Shown piece by piece: positions 1 through 5,676 of a stretch of 5,746 nucleotides of DNA; the first letter of the stretch is position 1, and the number at the start of each line of letters is the position of its first letter. A program made the position numbers and the translations under genes. Below the pieces are notes generated by a model. The model ran no database searches. It had not been told where the DNA came from and saw only the letters and a list, made by a program, of their open reading frames with translations. The DNA lies in contig CALFIV010000081.1 in assembly GCA_937877295.1 (NCBI GenBank), forward strand, positions 1 to 5,746. The letters run 5' to 3'. This stretch comes from an uncultured Clostridia bacterium. GTDB taxonomy: Bacteria > Bacillota_A > Clostridia > Christensenellales > CAG-138.

Positions 1-168
1 AGCGTTGCCGGATATAAGGACTGGTTCATCTCTGCGTTCCAAAAGAGCGGCTATACGATCGAAGCGGGCAGGGGACGGAATCCGCTGCCGATCGAAGATC
101 TTCCGGAAATCTATGCCGAAAACGAGGGCATCTTGGTCATCGCACTGTCAGAACGCGGGAACACTTGA
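1..168 (+). CDS. M14-family zinc carboxypeptidase, C-terminal fragment (5' end outside window)
   Basis: Only the last 55 codons are visible, in frame 1, ending in TGA at 166-168. The fragment reads AGYKDWF (residues 3-9), then GYTIEAGRGRNPLPIEDLPE (residues 17-36), then a hydrophobic ILVIAL near the end. In M14 metallocarboxypeptidases of the gamma-D-glutamyl-diaminopimelate peptidase type, the C-terminus typically has the pattern (Y/F)TxExGxGxNPLP. Its Glu is the general base equivalent to Glu270 of carboxypeptidase A, and Glu21 of this fragment fits. The zinc ligands lie upstream, outside the window. Family members cleave peptidoglycan stem peptides or related peptides, often outside the membrane. 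The gene lies 32 bases upstream of the flippase ATG on the same strand, with no terminator between them. The family call is from motif recall; the exact substrate cannot be told from this end. Confidence 0.75.
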   Translation, partial: SVAGYKDWFISAFQKSGYTIEAGRGRNPLPIEDLPEIYAENEGILVIALSERGNT

Positions 169-193
169 ATTTCAGGAGGGAATCTGCTATACT
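165..193 (+). promoter_or_regulatory. Putative sigma-A promoter for the flippase gene, start site close to the ATG
   Basis: TTGAAT (165-170) and TATACT (188-193) are separated by exactly 17 bases, matching the -35 consensus at 4/6 and the -10 at 5/6. The -35 overlaps the stop codon of the upstream peptidase. Transcription would start near 199-201, at the ATG at 201, so the message would be leaderless or nearly so. The AGGAGGG at 174-180 would lie inside the promoter spacer and be absent from that transcript. Inference from sequence only. Confidence 0.4.
174..180 (+). promoter_or_regulatory. Shine-Dalgarno-like AGGAGGG with unusually long spacing
   Basis: A full AGGAGGG is followed by the flippase ATG at 201, a gap of 20 bases where 5-10 is usual. 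The in-frame TTG at 165 lies upstream of the site and so cannot be its start. An in-frame CTG at 192 is 11 bases away and would add only three residues. The conserved family N-terminus (KKTTFVKGAAIL) begins just after the ATG, so 201 remains the best start. The site may serve read-through transcripts from the peptidase gene. Confidence 0.45.
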
Positions 194-200
194 GCTTAGC

Positions 201-1829
201 ATGGAAACCACGAAGAAAACGACATTTGTAAAAGGCGCTGCAATTCTTGCGGCGGCGGGTCTGATCTGCAAGTTCATCGGCGTGTTCTACCGCATTTTTG
301 CGGTACGCATCGTCGGGGAGCAGGGCATGTTCTATTACGAACTCGTCTATCCGACCTATTCGTGGCTTTTGATTATTTCCAGCTCCGGCATTCCGACCGC
401 GATCTCCCGCATGGTCGCCGAACGCGCGGCTGTCGGCAATTACGACGGCGCAAGGCGCGTGTTCCGCCGCTCGCTGCTGCTGCTGCTCATCATCGGCGTC
501 GTCACCTCAGCGTTGATGTTCTTCGGCGCGGATTGGCTCGGCGGAACGGTCCTGAACGGCGGGGAAGGCGCAAAGTATTCCATGATGGCGCTTGCGCCCG
601 CACTGCTGTTCGTATCGGTTATGTGTGCATACCGCGGCTATCTGCAAGGCCTGCAGCGGATGACCGGCACGAGCGTTTCGCAGCTTGCGCAGCAGGTCTT
701 CAAATTCATCTTCGGTCTGATCCTTGCATACGAGCTTTATCACAGGTATGAGCATACGTCGTTGTGTCATGCAGCCGGCGCAGCGGGCCTGCTGCTCGGC
801 GTCACCGTTTCCGAGGCGCTGGCGCTGGTGGTGATGATGCTGTTTTATGCGCGCACAAAAGGACAGTACGTCGCGACGGTTGCGGACGAGAACCCGCATG
901 AAAAGATCTTCGGACGGATTCTTGCAATCGCGATCCCGATCACGCTCGGCGCGTCGATCCTGCCGATCGCAAACTTCCTCGATTCTGTCATGATCAAGCG
1001 GCTGCTGATCGGAATCGGCTATACCAAGGAACACGCCGAGCTCAGTTATACCGCGCTGTGCACCTATGTCCGATCCATTATCAACCTTCCCGCAACGCTT
1101 ACGGTCGGGATTTCCATGTCGGTTGTTCCGGCAATCTCGGCAGCACGTGCGCGCAAGGATCAAGCCGGTATGCAGAGCCTATCGCTTTTGAGCCTTAAGA
1201 TCGCCATGGCGATCGGTCTGCCCTGTGCGGTCGGGCTTTCGGTCCTTGCCGGACCGATCATCAGGCTTTTGTATGCGAGAATCACACCGGAAGCATACGC
1301 AATTGCCGTTCCGCTGATGCACGTTGCGGCGTTTACGGTGGTCTTTATATCGCTGGTCCAGACGGCGACCGGCGCGCTCCAAGGCGCCGGCCGGCATCGT
1401 CTGCCGATGTGGTTTCTTCTGATCGGCGGATTGACAAAGATTGCAATCAATTTCATCTTTATCCCGATGCAGAAAATCAACATCCTCGGCGCGGTCTTTT
1501 CAAATCTGGCATGCTTCGGCATCGCCGGCATTCTGGATACCGTCGCACTGCTTCGCATCACAAAAGCAAAGCTGAATGTGCTGGATACCTTTGTGAAGCC
1601 GGCGTTTGCTTCGGCGGTCATGGGGGCAGGGGCATGGGGCGTTCAAAATCTCCTGATGAATGTTCCGCTGTTCGCGCGCGGACGCCTGTCCGCTGTTGCG
1701 ACCGTGCTTGCGATCCTGATCGCGATCGTGATTTACATCGTGTTGATGCTCGTGCTCGGCATGTTCACACGCGACGAACTCGCTTATATCCCGGGCGGCA
1801 GAAAGCTTGCCCGTTTTGCAAGGAGATAA
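201..1829 (+). CDS. spoVB: SpoVB/MurJ-type polysaccharide (lipid-linked precursor) flippase
   Basis: This 542-residue polytopic membrane protein belongs to the MOP/MATE-like superfamily, the Wzx, MurJ and SpoVB flippases that move lipid-linked sugar precursors across the cytoplasmic membrane. The N-terminus shows the SpoVB/YabM pattern: KGAAILAAAGLICKFIGVFYRI (residues 11-31, written here as one helix), then GEQGMFYYELVYPTYSWLL (39-57) and SSGIPTAISRMVAE (61-74). A second repeat-like half begins near 236 (KIFGRILAIAIPITLGASI) and has IPMQKINILGAVFSNL at 421-436. Hydrophobic segments continue to about residue 521, consistent with roughly 12-14 helices, and the tail is basic (GGRKLARFARR). Length is normal for the family. 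Its stop overlaps the ribosome binding site of the following mazG gene, so the two are co-translated. In B. subtilis, SpoVB acts in spore cortex formation and YabM is a paralogue; sequence alone cannot separate SpoVB, YabM and a vegetative MurJ-like role. Confidence 0.88.
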   Translation: METTKKTTFVKGAAILAAAGLICKFIGVFYRIFAVRIVGEQGMFYYELVYPTYSWLLIISSSGIPTAISRMVAERAAVGNYDGARRVFRRSLLLLLIIGVVTSALMFFGADWLGGTVLNGGEGAKYSMMALAPALLFVSVMCAYRGYLQGLQRMTGTSVSQLAQQVFKFIFGLILAYELYHRYEHTSLCHAAGAAGLLLGVTVSEALALVVMMLFYARTKGQYVATVADENPHEKIFGRILAIAIPITLGASILPIANFLDSVMIKRLLIGIGYTKEHAELSYTALCTYVRSIINLPATLTVGISMSVVPAISAARARKDQAGMQSLSLLSLKIAMAIGLPCAVGLSVLAGPIIRLLYARITPEAYAIAVPLMHVAAFTVVFISLVQTATGALQGAGRHRLPMWFLLIGGLTKIAINFIFIPMQKINILGAVFSNLACFGIAGILDTVALLRITKAKLNVLDTFVKPAFASAVMGAGAWGVQNLLMNVPLFARGRLSAVATVLAILIAIVIYIVLMLVLGMFTRDELAYIPGGRKLARFARR

Positions 1830-1830
1830 C

Positions 1831-3252
1831 ATGAAAACCATCACCATTGCGCCGCTGTCGACGCCGGATACGCTTACCCGTACCGCGTGGGCAGCAATTG
1901 TTTCCGCAGAAAAGCTGTATCTGCAAACGGTCGAGCATCCGAGCGCACGTCCGGTTCTGGAGGCGGGGCTCGATTTTGTTTCGATGGACGATCTTTATGA
2001 ACGCGCCGAGGACTTCGAAACGCTGAACTGCGCGATTGCCGAGCGGCTGACCTCCGGCGGCGACTGCGTATATGCCGTGATGGGAGACGGCTGCTTTGCA
2101 CAGACGGAAGCGATCGAAGCCGCCGCAAAGCGCAGGGGCTTCCGAATCGAGACGCTCGCGGGCGTTTCCTATGCGAAAGCCGCGTTTCCCGAGGTGCAGG
2201 AGAGCACGGTATGCACTGCGCGCACGCTGCCCAAAAGAATCGACCGCACGCAGCCGATGCTCGTTCAGGAGCTCGATTCGCCGATCATCGCGGGAGAGGT
2301 CAAGCTGCGTCTTTCGGAGATTTATCCGGACAACCATCCGGTGACGCTTGCTACGATGCAGCCGGATGGAAAATATCGCAAGCGCACGTTTGCACTGGAA
2401 GACTTGGATCGCTGCCGAAAGCTGTTTGCGGGCTCGGTTCTGCTGATACCGCCGGTATCGTTCGAAGCCCTGCAGCGCTACGACTATTACGATCTGGTAT
2501 CCATCATGCAGCGGCTGCGCGCGCCGGGCGGCTGCCCGTGGGATCGCGAGCAGACGCATGAAAGCCTCAAGGGCGATCTCATCGAGGAATGCTATGAGTT
2601 GAACGACGCAATCGACGAGCAGGACGATGCGCATATCACGGAGGAGCTCGGCGACGTGCTGATGGACGTGGTTTTCCATGCGGTGATCGCGGACGAGCAG
2701 GGACGGTTCAACGAACACGATGTTGCGGACGGCGTGGTCAAAAAGCTGATCTACCGGCATCCTCATGTGTTCGGTACGGAGAAGGCCGAGAGCGCCGCAG
2801 ACGTGCTGGCGCGCTGGGACGAGCTGAAGCAAAAGGAAAAGAACCAGAAGACCAAGACGGAGGTGCTCTGCGCCGTGCCGAAACGCTTTCCGGCGCTGAT
2901 GCGCGCAAGCAAGGTGCAGAACCGCGCGCGCAAGGTCGGATTCGACTGGAAGGATGCGGACGAAGCAATGCCGAAAATCGAGGAGGAGCTCGGCGAGCTC
3001 AAGACGGCAGTCCGCGAAAACGGCAACGTTGCGGAGGAAGCAGGGGATCTTTTGTTTGCGGTCGTCAATGTCATTCGACTCTTGGGACTTGACAGCGAGC
3101 AAATGCTGCACGATGCGTCGGATAAGTTCATCGCGCGGTTTGCAAAGATGGAAGCGCTTGCGGCGGCCGACGGGTTCGCGTTGGATAAACTAACCTTAAA
3201 GAAGCAGGACGCATACTGGGAAAAGGCGAAAAAATGCCCGATTTCCGAGTGA
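1831..3252 (+). CDS. mazG: YabN-type bifunctional protein: degenerate tetrapyrrole-methylase-like domain plus MazG nucleotide pyrophosphohydrolase
   Basis: This is a 473-residue cytoplasmic protein. Residues 1-210 align by pattern with the SAM-dependent tetrapyrrole (corrin/porphyrin) methylase-like domain of YabN (DDLYERAEDFE at 53-62, GDCVYAV at 77-83, LLIPPVSFEA at 204-213). The usual glycine-rich N-terminal loop is replaced by IAPLSTPDTLT. Residues 218-470 hold two MazG repeats. The first has CPWDREQTHESLKGDLIEEC (235-254), acidic EECYE (252-256) and EELGD (271-275). The second has KIEEELGEL (382-390) and AEEAGDLLFA (401-410). These E/D positions bind Mg2+ in MazG enzymes, which hydrolyse NTPs to NMP and pyrophosphate and clear aberrant nucleotides. 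ATG 1831 is chosen over an upstream in-frame TTG at 1807 because AAGGAG (1819-1825 region) lies 5 bases before it and the TTG is buried in the flippase. The start sits one base after the flippase stop, so coupling is likely. Confidence 0.93.
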   Translation: MKTITIAPLSTPDTLTRTAWAAIVSAEKLYLQTVEHPSARPVLEAGLDFVSMDDLYERAEDFETLNCAIAERLTSGGDCVYAVMGDGCFAQTEAIEAAAKRRGFRIETLAGVSYAKAAFPEVQESTVCTARTLPKRIDRTQPMLVQELDSPIIAGEVKLRLSEIYPDNHPVTLATMQPDGKYRKRTFALEDLDRCRKLFAGSVLLIPPVSFEALQRYDYYDLVSIMQRLRAPGGCPWDREQTHESLKGDLIEECYELNDAIDEQDDAHITEELGDVLMDVVFHAVIADEQGRFNEHDVADGVVKKLIYRHPHVFGTEKAESAADVLARWDELKQKEKNQKTKTEVLCAVPKRFPALMRASKVQNRARKVGFDWKDADEAMPKIEEELGELKTAVRENGNVAEEAGDLLFAVVNVIRLLGLDSEQMLHDASDKFIARFAKMEALAAADGFALDKLTLKKQDAYWEKAKKCPISE

Positions 3253-3268
3253 AAAAACAATTTGGGAC

Positions 3269-3297
3269 TTGACGAGTGAGGGTTTGGTTGGTACAAT
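3269..3297 (+). promoter_or_regulatory. Strong sigma-A promoter of the HU gene
   Basis: TTGACG (3269-3274) and TACAAT (3292-3297) are 17 bases apart, each 5/6 to consensus. A TG one base before the -10 (3289-3290) makes an extended -10. It begins 17 bases after the mazG stop, so HU can be expressed independently of the upstream operon. Predicted start is near 3304, giving a leader of about 50 bases before the HU ATG. This strength fits an abundant nucleoid protein. Confidence 0.8.
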
Positions 3298-3356
3298 ATG
3301 CAAGGCTCAAATGAAGAGCATTATTACATTCAAAATCACTTAATGGAGGAATAATC

Positions 3357-3629
3357 ATGAACAAAACTGAACTGATTGCTGTCGTCGCAGAAAAGAGCGA
3401 GCTGTCCAAGAAGGACGCAGAAAAGGCTGTTAACGCGGTTTTCGCAAGCATCACCGATGCACTCAAGGCGGACGAAAAGGTTTCTCTGGTCGGCTTCGGC
3501 ACGTTTGAAGCAAAGACCCGTCCGGCACGCAAGGGCCACAACCCGCTGACCCACCAGGAGATCGAAATCGCGGCTTCCAAGGCTGCTGCGTTCAAGGCAG
3601 GTAAGGCTCTGAAGGACGCGCTCAACTAA
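3357..3629 (+). CDS. hup: DNA-binding protein HU
   Basis: This is a complete 90-residue HU, the usual bacterial length. It starts [20 protein letters not shown], has the dimer-core signature [12 protein letters not shown] (42-53), and the DNA-binding arm around [12 protein letters not shown] (58-69). The conserved DNA-intercalating proline is at position 63. It ends with the typical [13 protein letters not shown] helix. HU dimers bend and compact DNA without strong sequence preference and help replication and recombination. The arm reads IAAS where many homologues have IPAS, a mild variation. ATG 3357 is set by TGGAGGA (3344-3350), 6 bases upstream. It has its own promoter and a hairpin terminator after the stop, so it is probably a single-gene unit. 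Its place after the flippase and mazG genes is the usual clostridial order. Confidence 0.97.
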   Translation: MNKTELIAVVAEKSELSKKDAEKAVNAVFASITDALKADEKVSLVGFGTFEAKTRPARKGHNPLTHQEIEIAASKAAAFKAGKALKDALN

Positions 3630-3667
3630 GCTGAAAACCGTTTCAAACATATGAAAAGGAGATGCAA

Positions 3668-3708
3668 GAAGGAGGCACTTCGTAAGGACGTACCTCCTTC
3701 GTTCGTTT
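3668..3708 (+). terminator. Rho-independent terminator after HU
   Basis: GAAGGAGG (3668-3675) pairs perfectly with CCTCCTTC (3693-3700). The stem can continue inward with one C/A mismatch and one bulge to a GTAA tetraloop (3682-3685). A broken T-run, GTTCGTTT, follows at 3701-3708. It lies 39 bases after the HU stop. The T-run is imperfect, so efficiency is uncertain. Confidence 0.65.
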
Positions 3709-3720
3709 GAGAGAAAGCGA

Positions 3721-3749
3721 TTGACCACGCCGACCGGCAACGACATAGT
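3721..3749 (+). promoter_or_regulatory. Possible promoter of the TmrB-like gene
   Basis: TTGACC (3721-3726; 5/6) and CATAGT (3744-3749; 4/6) are 17 bases apart. They lie just downstream of the HU terminator and about 35 bases before the ATG. This would give the P-loop gene its own transcript. The -10 is weak, so this is tentative. Confidence 0.4.
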
Positions 3750-3784
3750 TTTTCAGAAAATCGCGTTTTATAGGGAGGCAGAAT

Positions 3785-4297
3785 ATGGTTATTTGGATCA
3801 GCGGCCCTTACGGAGTCGGCAAATCTACCCTTGCAGAAGCCTTGGCGGCTAAAATGGAAAATGCGCTGATCTTTGATGCGGAAGAGATCGGCAATGCTGT
3901 TCGAGAAAGCTACCCCGACTGTCCCTATGGCTTTATTTTTGAGGATTATCCGCTTTGGATTGAGTTTTGCTATAAGCTTCTGAAAGATATTCATAATCGA
4001 TTTGATAAGGACATAATTGTTCCCATGACGCTGGTGCGGGAAGAGTCATATCGTATCATCGGAAAGCTAAGGCGTACTGGAATCAAAACGAAACTTGTCG
4101 TCTTGGAAGCCTCTTATGAGACCGTTCATGATCGTATTTTAGCCAGAGGAGAGGACGAAGGCTGCTGGTGTATGGAGAATATTGAACTGTCTCAGAACGG
4201 TTCTTCTTTATTGCCGGGCATTCATGTTCTGACAGATGGCAAAACAGTAGATGAACTGTGTACTTATGTGCTTGCCAAAGTAAATCCGACGACTTAA
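3785..4297 (+). CDS. P-loop NTPase/kinase-like protein of the TmrB (tunicamycin resistance) type
   Basis: This 170-residue cytoplasmic protein has a Walker A motif, GPYGVGKST (residues 7-15), after a short hydrophobic strand (MVIWIS). FDAEEIGNAVR (30-40) is a substrate-side helix, followed by DYPLWIEFCYKLL (54-66) and DIIVPMTLVREESYRIIGKL (76-95). A lid-like segment with HDRILARGEDEGCW follows at 115-128. From memory these match B. subtilis TmrB in order: WINGAFGSGKT, a YPLWRAFNYSLL helix, [20 protein letters not shown], and a lid ending in SW. TmrB is about 197 residues, so this one is shorter at the C-terminus. TmrB is an ATP-binding protein that protects against tunicamycin; many relatives are untested. 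ATG 3785 is supported by GGGAGG (3773-3778), 6 bases upstream. The gene is AT-richer than its neighbours and follows HU where an S4-type RNA-binding gene is often found, suggesting insertion. Substrate unknown. Confidence 0.78.
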   Translation: MVIWISGPYGVGKSTLAEALAAKMENALIFDAEEIGNAVRESYPDCPYGFIFEDYPLWIEFCYKLLKDIHNRFDKDIIVPMTLVREESYRIIGKLRRTGIKTKLVVLEASYETVHDRILARGEDEGCWCMENIELSQNGSSLLPGIHVLTDGKTVDELCTYVLAKVNPTT

Positions 4298-4330
4298 TCG
4301 TATTTCTGATTATAGGGAATCTCTCATTGT

Positions 4331-4354
4331 CCGCAGCTTCAGCCGCAGCTTCAG
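4331..4354 (+). repeat. Tandem duplication of a 12-bp unit
   Basis: CCGCAGCTTCAG occurs twice, perfectly and back to back (4331-4342 and 4343-4354), in the non-coding stretch after the TmrB-like gene. It lies 9 bases before the hairpin at 4363-4383. No function is apparent; it may be part of a dispersed repeat with that hairpin. Confidence 0.8.
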
Positions 4355-4362
4355 CGAGCATC

Positions 4363-4383
4363 GGATTTTGTCCCCCAAAATCC
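4363..4383. other. Perfect intergenic hairpin, possibly a terminator-like or repeat element
   Basis: GGATTTTG (4363-4370) and CAAAATCC (4376-4383) form a perfect 8-bp stem around a TCCCC loop. It lies 66 bases after the stop of the TmrB-like gene and could protect the 3' end of, or end, its transcript. No T-run follows on the plus strand, so a classic Rho-independent terminator is unlikely. Confidence 0.5.
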
Positions 4384-4410
4384 AGCGTACAATAGAAGAT
4401 AATCCTTTTG

Positions 4411-4570
4411 CCCTGTCATTGCGAGGAGCAAAGCGACGCGGCAATCCGTATTCTCCATTCGGAAAGATTTAGAGAACGGATTCCCGCGTCACCATAAGTG
4501 AGTGCCCAAATCTTTGATTTGGCAGCACGAACTTATGTGTTAGCTGTGTGAGCACCTCGGAATGACAGGG
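4411..4570. mobile_element. MITE/REP-like fold-back element, 160 bp
   Basis: The ends are perfect 10-bp inverted repeats, CCCTGTCATT (4411-4420) and AATGACAGGG (4561-4570). They extend inward to about 19 bp with two mismatches. Inside, GACGCGGCAATCCGT (4435-4449) pairs with ACGGATTCCCGCGTC (4476-4490) with one mismatch. A third palindrome fills 4493-4537. There is no coding capacity. The motif TGTCATTGCGAGGAGC followed by GCGACGCGGCAATCC resembles a repeat family that I recall as dispersed between genes in many bacterial genomes. TTG flanks both ends (4408-4410 and 4571-4573), which could be a 3-bp target duplication but is too short to prove it. Such elements are thought to be moved by transposases supplied in trans. 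The folded transcript could also act as a 3'-end structure. Confidence 0.75.
4493..4537. repeat. Inner palindrome nested in the fold-back element
   Basis: CATAAGT (4493-4499) pairs with ACTTATG (4531-4537), and inside it CCAAAT (4506-4511) pairs with ATTTGG (4517-4522) around a 5-base loop. This segment sits where the right arm of the element would be expected to mirror GCTTTGCTC from the left arm. It therefore appears to replace or interrupt that arm. Confidence 0.6.
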
Positions 4571-4628
4571 TTGCTCATAGCTTGCGGCATATTTATTGCG
4601 GCAGATTATTAATCAATTACCCACCCCC

Positions 4629-4670
4629 AAAAGAAGCCTCAGGGCACCTTCCTTACGGAGGGCGCCCCGA
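4629..4670 (-). terminator. Rho-independent terminator of the MraY-like gene
   Basis: On the minus strand a stem of about 14 pairs (4657-4670 with 4639-4652; one mismatch, two G-T wobbles) closes a GTAA tetraloop (4653-4656). TTCTTTT follows three bases later (4629-4635). It begins 26 bases after the MraY-like stop. An A-run just before the stem (4681-4686) is also typical of terminators. Confidence 0.65.
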
Positions 4671-4695
4671 TCGCATCTCCTTTTTTGCTGTCCGT

Positions 4696-5652
4696 TCAAA
4701 GGGACGTGATGTACCAGATTGCCGAAAATACGATCTGCGCGATCGCAAAACGCACGACCACCTGCGCGTCCGACCAGCCGCGGTTTTTGCGGACCTCATC
4801 GTGCAGCGGCGTACGGATGGTTTTCAAAATGCTGATCTTGAAAAAGCGTTTCAAAAAGATCTTGACCAGTCCCGTGATGCCGTCGAGGATGAACACCGCG
4901 CACACAAGCAGATAGCAAAGCGGATGCCCTGACTTCATGGCAAGCAGCGCCAACAGCACGCCGAGCGGGCGCGAACCGGCGTCGCCCATGAGCTGGCTTG
5001 AAGGATTCGCGTTGAACAGCAGATAGGCGAGCAGCACGCCGCAAAACAGCATGCCGAAGCCCATGTACTCGACTTCGTAGGAAGCGTGATAGATCAAAAG
5101 CATGCTGACGATCGATACAATGCCGACCGAACTCGAAAGCGAATCGACACCGTCCGTGCAGTTGATCGCGTTGATCGACATCCACACCAGAACCGTCGCG
5201 AGGACGCCGTACACGATCGGATGCAGCGTCACAACATGCGAACCGAACGCGACCGTACTCGGATTGAACAGTACGAACGTCACGCCGACGCCTGCCGACA
5301 GCACAAAGTCGATGAGTCCTTTTTTGTAATCCGACCAAGGAATCTTGCTCGCGTCGTCCAGGTATCCGCTCAGCATCTCCGCGATCAGAATCAGCGCGTA
5401 GATCATGCTTTCGACGCGAAACGGCAGAAACACCGCAATGCATGCTGCAAAGCACAGCATCATTACAAAACCGACGCCGCGGGTTTTGCCTTTGCTGAGC
5501 TCGCCGTTGACCGCATTTTTGCGTCCCTGATCGACCGGCAGGAATTTGAAATTGACGCGCAGCAGGATTGCCGTCAGCAGAAAAGTAAGAAACGTGTAGA
5601 CAGCAAGCAGACGAGGCTCGTCCACATAGTTTGCAAAAACAGAATGCAGCAT
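4696..5652 (-). CDS. mraY: MraY/WecA-superfamily polyprenyl-phosphate sugar-1-phosphate transferase (MraY-like)
   Basis: This 318-residue integral membrane protein has about ten hydrophobic segments. Family members transfer a phospho-sugar from a UDP-sugar to undecaprenyl phosphate; MraY makes lipid I for peptidoglycan. Motifs in order: GKTRGVGF (55-62; cf. PTMGG of MraY), GYLDDASK with the Asp pair D99-D100, KKGLIDF (110-116), NAINCTDGVDSL (161-172; cf. NAVNLTDGLDGL), LMGDAGSRPLG (221-231; D224) and TPLHDEVRKNRGWSDAQVVV (281-300), then RF. Its order and spacing resemble MraY more than WecA. The usual HHH of MraY reads HDE here (284-286). Length is slightly short of the 320-360 usual for MraY. 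The ATG is supported by GAGGG (5661-5665), 8 bases upstream. The preceding gene ends 24 bases before the ATG, so an operon is likely. Whether it is the essential MraY or a paralogue for another polymer is open. Confidence 0.85.
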   Translation of the reverse strand: MLHSVFANYVDEPRLLAVYTFLTFLLTAILLRVNFKFLPVDQGRKNAVNGELSKGKTRGVGFVMMLCFAACIAVFLPFRVESMIYALILIAEMLSGYLDDASKIPWSDYKKGLIDFVLSAGVGVTFVLFNPSTVAFGSHVVTLHPIVYGVLATVLVWMSINAINCTDGVDSLSSSVGIVSIVSMLLIYHASYEVEYMGFGMLFCGVLLAYLLFNANPSSQLMGDAGSRPLGVLLALLAMKSGHPLCYLLVCAVFILDGITGLVKIFLKRFFKISILKTIRTPLHDEVRKNRGWSDAQVVVRFAIAQIVFSAIWYITSL

Positions 5653-5676
5653 TTACCCAACCCTCAAACCAGTGTA

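Noticed and set aside
165..200. TTG at 165 as start of the flippase
   Set aside because: It lies upstream of the only Shine-Dalgarno sequence and overlaps the end of the previous gene; the added 12 residues do not resemble the family N-terminus.
1765..3111. Long open frame of 448 codons on the minus strand opposite mazG
   Set aside because: It is a shadow of a GC-rich gene: the product is rich in Arg, His and Gln with no recognisable domain, it has no ribosome binding site, and the plus-strand MazG protein is unmistakable.
3082..3273. 12-base direct repeat TTGGGACTTGAC at 3082-3093 and 3262-3273, the second in the HU promoter
   Set aside because: About one exact 12-base match is expected by chance in a window of this size, and the first copy is ordinary MazG coding sequence.
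3650..3709. 19-codon frame starting ATGAAAAGGAG between HU and the TmrB-like gene
   Set aside because: It has no ribosome binding site and most of it is the HU terminator hairpin.
4582..4603. Direct repeat TTGCGGCA at 4582-4589 and 4596-4603
   Set aside because: Only 8 bases long with no further structure, so chance is sufficient.
4298..4695. Non-coding stretch searched for tRNA, small RNA, riboswitch, CRISPR or hidden genes
   Set aside because: No cloverleaf, no regularly spaced repeats with spacers and no supported open frame. The 4582-4932 plus frame has no ribosome binding site and overlaps the MraY-like gene. Only the repeats, hairpin and terminator listed are supported.
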